Shown: piece after piece, positions 4,497 through 8,115 of the stretch
Position numbering within the stretch: the first letter of the stretch is position 1
Layout: each line of letters begins with the position of its first letter
DNA from: Anaerolineae bacterium CG2_30_64_16
GTDB taxonomy: Bacteria; Chloroflexota; Anaerolineae; CG2-30-64-16
NCBI GenBank assembly: GCA_001871755.1
Contig: MNXL01000212.1
Span: 1 to 8,115, forward strand
Length of the DNA: 8,115 nucleotides
Direction of reading: 5' to 3'
Notes under the pieces: generated by a model
Told to the model about the DNA's origin: nothing
Databases searched by the model: none
What the model saw: the letters and a program-made list of their open reading frames with translations, nothing else
Made by a program: the position numbers and the translations under genes

Positions 4497-5939
4497 TCAC
4501 CGTCTCGCTGTCCGCACGCCCACCAGGCTGACGATGCTCAACAGGAACAGGATCGCAAAGCCTGCGAAGATGGCAAAGTAGCCCAGCCCGGGCTGCTGAC
4601 CGTTGAGGTAGTCGAGGATCGGGCCGCCGATCCCCTTCCCGACGATCCCTGCGCCCGCGCCGGCCAGGTTGGAGATGCCCAGGTAGCGCCCGGCCTCCGC
4701 GGCCGGCGCCAGGTCGGCGCCCAGCGCCCAGTTGGCGGTCATGAATGCGCCCGCGCCCAGCCCGATGACGCCGCCCGCCAGGTAGACCATCGTCAGATTG
4801 GGCGCCCAGATCGTCCCCAGCAGCATGAACGCGCCGAGCCCGGCAAACAGGCCGCTGCAGCCCACCACCCCTTTGCGGCTCAGGCGATCGGCGATCCAGC
4901 CGCCTGCGAAGGCCGCCAGCAAGACGAACACGCCGATGATTTCCATCAGGCGGCCGTTCATGCTGGCTGCGGTCTCCGCGTCCACGTGGAACGCGTACAT
5001 GAGGAAAAACGGGGCGAAACCCTGGATGGACGTGACCGCAGCCAGGAACAGCAGGCGATTCACGATCCACCAGGTGAAGGGGGACTGATGCAGGGCGTCC
5101 CGGCCCAGCGTGGCATACGCGCCCGACCAGACCCCGGCCACCACCGCCACGATCATCGCCACCACCCCGCCCACGCCGACCGCCACCAGCAGGCCCGTTG
5201 TCTTGCCTGCCAGCGGCCAGGCGATCAGCCCCGCCAGCCCGCCGATCAGGCCGCCGCCCACCACGCCGGCCACCGCGCCCAGGGCGATGCCGGCCAACAT
5301 GCCGAGCACCCGCAGCATGGGGATCTTGAACGAAGTGGCCGGTCTCTCCCGCAGCGGCTCTTCTTTGACGAACACCATGGTCAGCAGCATGGTGAGCAGC
5401 AGCGTGGCGCCGGTGACCGCGACCGCCCAGCCCAGTTGCCCTTTGCCGATCAGTTGGGCGATGGTAAAACCGACCAGGATGATGGGAACCAGCTCCATCA
5501 TCGCTTTGATGGCCGAGGCGCGCCCGCGCTGGTCCTCCGGCGCCAGGTCGGGGATCAGGCCTTGCAGCGGGCCATGAGACACGTTGGCCGAGAACTGGAT
5601 CAGGAGCGTGGTGACCAGCAGCATCCAGTAGTTCCCGGCCAGGGCAATGGCGACCAGGAAGAGCAGATCGAACAGGACGCCGGCGAAGATGAAGGGTCGG
5701 CGGCGGCCAAAGCGCGAGGTCGAGCGATCGCTCAGCAGCCCGGCAGCCGGCTGCACCAGCATGGCGATCACCAGCCCTGCCGCGCTGATCGCGCCCAAGG
5801 CCGTGCCCATCACCTTCTCCGGCACAAAAATGGCCACCAGGTAGGGTGTAAAAACCGAGCCCACCGCGGTGTTGCGGATGTTCAGGCCGAGCCAGAACAG
5901 GTTGATGGTGATCAGGTCGTACCAGCGCAGGCGCTTCAT
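4497..5939 (-). CDS. MFS sugar transporter, GPH/SUT(SLC45)-like
   Basis: This 480-residue inner-membrane transporter is probably a cation-coupled glycoside or sugar symporter. The loop between helices 2 and 3 reads GLLSDRSTSRFGRRRPFI (67-84). It matches the MFS motif A and the SRFGRRRPFI hallmark of plant sucrose transporters and SLC45 proteins. A second, symmetry-related motif is GGWIADRLSRK (346-356). About twelve standard helices are recognisable, and a glycine-rich hydrophobic insert (about residues 212-275) replaces the usual hydrophilic central loop. The insert could add two helices and give 14. The start overlaps the aldo/keto reductase stop as ATGA, which indicates translational coupling; the ribosome binding site is weak. 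Its operon partners are sugar ABC permeases, which supports a carbohydrate substrate, but the exact sugar and the direction of transport are not shown. A 605-codon frame overlaps it in another register and is a shadow. Confidence 0.92.
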   Translation of the reverse strand: MKRLRWYDLITINLFWLGLNIRNTAVGSVFTPYLVAIFVPEKVMGTALGAISAAGLVIAMLVQPAAGLLSDRSTSRFGRRRPFIFAGVLFDLLFLVAIALAGNYWMLLVTTLLIQFSANVSHGPLQGLIPDLAPEDQRGRASAIKAMMELVPIILVGFTIAQLIGKGQLGWAVAVTGATLLLTMLLTMVFVKEEPLRERPATSFKIPMLRVLGMLAGIALGAVAGVVGGGLIGGLAGLIAWPLAGKTTGLLVAVGVGGVVAMIVAVVAGVWSGAYATLGRDALHQSPFTWWIVNRLLFLAAVTSIQGFAPFFLMYAFHVDAETAASMNGRLMEIIGVFVLLAAFAGGWIADRLSRKGVVGCSGLFAGLGAFMLLGTIWAPNLTMVYLAGGVIGLGAGAFMTANWALGADLAPAAEAGRYLGISNLAGAGAGIVGKGIGGPILDYLNGQQPGLGYFAIFAGFAILFLLSIVSLVGVRTARR

Positions 5940-6958
5940 CGTCTCGCATCTGCTCCGCCGCGCTGCCGCGTGTACCGGTTGATGAAGCTGTAGGGGGAGG
6001 GGAGGGGGATGGCGCTGGCCGCGTCGAGGGTCGCCAGATCGTCTGCTGTGAGCGCCCAGCCCGCGCTGCCCAGGTTCTCTGCCAGTTGCGCCAGCGTGCG
6101 GACACCCATGATGGGGGCGGTGACGCCGGGCTGTTGCAGCAGCCAGTTGAGCGCGACCTGCGCTGGCGTCTTATCTCGCGCCGCGGCGACCGCGTGCAGG
6201 GCGTCGATGATGCGCCAGGTGCGCGCGGTCTCGCGCTGTTCGGGCAGGTCATCCCAGCGGTCGGCCCGGCCCACCCGGCTGTCGGCCGCGGGTAGCTGGC
6301 CGCGGCGGTACTTGCCGCTCAGCCAGCCGCCGGCCAACGGCGACCAGCAGATCACCCCGATCCCTTCGTCGCGGCAAAGGGGCAACAGCTCCCACTCTGT
6401 GCTGCGCACCAACAGGCTGTATTCCGGCTGCAAGCAGTCGAAGCGCGCCCAACCGTGCATCTCGCTGAGCATGATCGCCCGGGTCAGATGGGATGGGGTG
6501 TAGTTCGACGCGCCGACATAGCGCACCTTGCCGGCCCGCACCAGGTCGTCCAAAGCCCGCAACGTCTCCGGCAACGGCGTGGCCGCGTCCCAGCAGTGCA
6601 TCTGGTAGAGGTCCACGTATTCCGTTTGCAGGCGGCGAAGGCTGGCGTCGATCTGGTCGAAGATGTGCTTGCGCGACAGGCCGGCGTCGTTGGGGCCCGC
6701 TCCGGCCGGGAAGAAGACCTTGGTGGCGATGACGTATTGGGAGCGGCCGCCGCGGCGTTTGAGCCAGGCGCCCAGCATCGTCTCCGACTGGCCCTGGTTG
6801 TAGATGTTGGAGGTGTCGAAGAAGTTGCCCCCGGCCGCCACGAAGCGATCGGCCAGCGCGTGGGCCGTGGGCTCGTCCGCGCCCCACCCGAAAGTCTGCG
6901 TGCCCAGGCACAGCTCCGAGACCTTCAAGCCGGTCCGGCCCAGAAAGCGGTATTTCAT
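5936..6958 (-). CDS. Aldo/keto reductase
   Basis: This 340-residue cytoplasmic NAD(P)H-dependent oxidoreductase has a TIM-barrel fold and acts on aldehyde, ketone or sugar substrates. The catalytic tetrad is visible: D48 and Y53 (in FFDTSNIYNQG), K80 (in IATKVFF) and H121 (in YQMHCWD). Cofactor-site segments are SNYTP (151-155), SPLAGGWLSGKY (206-217) and GVRTLAQLAENL (285-296). The order and N-terminus (RFLGRTGLKVSELCLGTQTFG) place it among bacterial YajO/GSP69/Kv-beta-like AKRs, close to the family's usual length. GGAGGGG lies five bases before the ATG. It sits between the MalG-type permease (9-base gap) and the MFS gene (4-base overlap), so it probably reduces or oxidises an imported sugar or polyol derivative (inference). 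The C-terminal codons IPLPSP create a G-rich plus-strand run at about 5993-6009. Confidence 0.95.
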   Translation of the reverse strand: MKYRFLGRTGLKVSELCLGTQTFGWGADEPTAHALADRFVAAGGNFFDTSNIYNQGQSETMLGAWLKRRGGRSQYVIATKVFFPAGAGPNDAGLSRKHIFDQIDASLRRLQTEYVDLYQMHCWDAATPLPETLRALDDLVRAGKVRYVGASNYTPSHLTRAIMLSEMHGWARFDCLQPEYSLLVRSTEWELLPLCRDEGIGVICWSPLAGGWLSGKYRRGQLPAADSRVGRADRWDDLPEQRETARTWRIIDALHAVAAARDKTPAQVALNWLLQQPGVTAPIMGVRTLAQLAENLGSAGWALTADDLATLDAASAIPLPSPYSFINRYTRQRGGADARR

Positions 6959-6967
6959 CGTCCCCTC

Positions 6968-7843
6968 CTACTTGATCGCGCCAACCACCAGGCCGCGGGT
7001 GATGTAGCGCTCGACCAGCAGGGCGACGATCACCATCGGCGCGACCGCGAGCAACGACAGCGCCGACAGATACCACCATTGCGGCCCGTAGGACTGGGTG
7101 CCCTCGCCGGCGATGAACATCGGCAACGTGCTGGAGCGGCTGAAGGTGAGCATCAGCGCGAACAGATAGTCGTTCCACGAGAACATCATGCAGAAGAGGA
7201 AGGTCGCCACCAGCCCCGGCGTGGACAGCGGCAGCACGATCTTGCGGAATGCCTGGAGCCGCGATGCGCCGTCGATCAACGCGCTCTCTTCCAGATCGAT
7301 CGGCAGGCCGGCGAAGAAATCGCGCAGGATCCAGACGGCAAACGGCAGGTTGAAGACGGTGTAGGCCAGGATCATGCCGTGGCGGGTGTCGATCAGCCCT
7401 AGAAAGCGGTACATGATCATAAACGGCAGGATGACCACCACTGGCGGCAACATGCGCTGCGAGATGATCCAGAACGCGATGTTGTCGTTGCGCCAGCCCA
7501 GCCCGGGCACCCGGTAGCGAAAGCGCGTCAGGCCATAGCCGGCGAGGGCGCCGAGCGCGACGGCCAGGGCCGCGCTGCCGATCGCCAGGATGGCGCTGTT
7601 GGTCCAGCTTCGGATCACCTGGCGGCTCGTCGGCCCGGTCAGCAAGAATTTCCAGGCATCGAGCGTCGGTTTGAAGTCAACCCAGGGGAAGTATTTCGGC
7701 CCCTGGAAAACCGCGATGGGTTGCTTGATCGAGGTGATCACCAGCCAGTAAATCGGAAACAGGCAGATCACGGTCCAGACGATCAGCAGGGTATAGGTGA
7801 GCGTCATTCTGAGACGCCGGGATAGAGTCATCGACAGTTGCAT
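6968..7843 (-). CDS. Carbohydrate ABC transporter permease, MalG type (CUT1)
   Basis: This 291-residue inner-membrane permease would pair with the product of the gene at the right edge, a periplasmic or lipid-anchored binding protein and a MalK-type ATPase. Six hydrophobic helices are visible, the first near residues 15-37. The EAA loop that docks on the ATPase begins at EESALIDGASRL (185-196) and continues through FRKIVLP (199-205); G192 and the I-x-LP ending are conserved. FSWNDYLFAL (221-230) and the C-terminus ERYITRGLVVGAIK are typical of MalG-like CUT1 permeases. GAGTGAGGT lies about six bases before the chosen ATG; later in-frame ATGs (residues 5 and 13) are possible. The gap to the preceding gene is 9 bases. 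Neither the ATPase nor the binding protein is in the window. The substrate class (oligosaccharide or polyol) is inferred from family only. Confidence 0.94.
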   Translation of the reverse strand: MQLSMTLSRRLRMTLTYTLLIVWTVICLFPIYWLVITSIKQPIAVFQGPKYFPWVDFKPTLDAWKFLLTGPTSRQVIRSWTNSAILAIGSAALAVALGALAGYGLTRFRYRVPGLGWRNDNIAFWIISQRMLPPVVVILPFMIMYRFLGLIDTRHGMILAYTVFNLPFAVWILRDFFAGLPIDLEESALIDGASRLQAFRKIVLPLSTPGLVATFLFCMMFSWNDYLFALMLTFSRSSTLPMFIAGEGTQSYGPQWWYLSALSLLAVAPMVIVALLVERYITRGLVVGAIK

Positions 7844-7852
7844 CGCGGTACC

Positions 7853-8115
7853 TCACTCCGCAGCCGCGGCGCGACGCCGCAGGCTGTTCAGGAAGAACAA
7901 GGTAATGATCGTGACCATGATGAGCAGCGCATAGGCGATCGCCGAAGCATAGCCCAGGTTGCCGTTCTTCATCGCCACCAGGTAGGCATACATCGTCACC
8001 GTTTCGGTCGCAGTGCCGGGGCCGCCGCCGGTCATCACCACGACGATGTCGAACAGCTTGAACGCCTCCAGTCCCCTGATCAGGACGACGGTAAGCGAAA
8101 CCGGCAGGAGCATGG
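7853..8115 (-). CDS. Carbohydrate ABC transporter permease, MalF/UgpA type, C-terminal part
   Basis: The gene is cut by the right edge; only the last 87 or so codons are present, and its true start lies outside. The segment LEAFKLFDIVVVMTGGGPGTATET, followed by YAYLVAMKNGNLGYASAIA, is the diagnostic C-terminal region of MalF/UgpA-type CUT1 permeases. It is followed by a final membrane helix (about 60-76 of the visible part) and a short basic tail, NSLRRRAAAAE. The EAA loop would lie just upstream, beyond the edge. It ends 9 bases before the MalG-type gene, in the usual MalF-MalG order. The M at the edge is internal, not a start. Confidence 0.92.
   Translation of the reverse strand, partial: MLLPVSLTVVLIRGLEAFKLFDIVVVMTGGGPGTATETVTMYAYLVAMKNGNLGYASAIAYALLIMVTIITLFFLNSLRRRAAAAE

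Noticed and set aside
4986..5993. 335-codon plus-strand frame opposite the MFS gene
   Set aside because: Its composition is dominated by Gln, His, Arg, Asp and Gly, the usual antisense reading of a GC-rich gene, with no motif.
5993..6009. Possible G-quadruplex on the plus strand (GGGGG-A-GGGG-A-GGGGG)
   Set aside because: Only three long G-runs are present, not four, and the sequence is explained by the AKR codons for IPLPSP.
4435..6252. 605-codon open frame on the minus strand overlapping the MFS and AKR genes
   Set aside because: It is rich in Arg, Gly and Pro with no recognisable domain, and it is out of register with the MFS gene, which has clear helices and motif A. It is a GC-rich shadow frame.

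Overview
The window is GC-rich bacterial chromosomal DNA with short spacers and mostly minus-strand genes. Three things suggest a member of the Chloroflexota: the gene mix (CUT1 sugar ABC permeases, aldo/keto reductase, PIG-L deacetylase, Fe-type superoxide dismutase, a PLDc_N/ABC-2 exporter trio), the composition, and a C/G-rich palindromic intergenic-type repeat at the left edge. That assignment is inferred, not demonstrated. No RNA genes, insertion sequences, CRISPR array or phage genes are visible.

Left region (1-1349). A partial minus-strand gene starts at 342 and runs off the left edge. Its last 40 visible codons read through a repeat element without a stop. It has its own promoter (396-424). 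Next come a rho-independent terminator (445-480) and the Fe superoxide dismutase gene sodB (500-1102, minus). A strong sodB promoter lies at 1147-1175. Facing the other way is a promoter (1207-1235) for the only plus-strand gene, a PIG-L/LmbE-type zinc deacetylase (1350-2045). The 247-base gap between the two starts is therefore a divergent control region.

Middle region (2083-4413, minus). A tight four-gene block is read in the order YjbQ-family protein, a 65-residue PLDc_N membrane protein, ABC ATPase, ABC-2 permease. The gaps are 14, 0 and 1 bases. The last three genes match the order yxlE-yxlF-yxlG of the Bacillus subtilis sigma-Y operon, but no sigma or anti-sigma gene is seen here. The substrate of the exporter is unknown.

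Right region (4497-8115, minus). A carbohydrate-uptake operon enters from the right edge: the C-terminal part of a MalF-type permease, a MalG-type permease, an aldo/keto reductase, and an MFS transporter with the sucrose-transporter/SLC45-like motif 'SRFGRRRPFI'. Gaps are 9 and 9 bases, then a 4-base ATGA overlap. The binding protein and regulator would be expected beyond the right edge. A perfect 9-bp inverted repeat directly follows the MFS stop codon and probably marks the boundary with the YjbQ/exporter block.

The most interesting points are the in-frame repeat reading inside the partial gene, a five-glycine GxxxG ladder in the extra central segment of the MFS transporter, and the YjbQ + YxlEFG-like block. 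Nothing here is firmly a new system.
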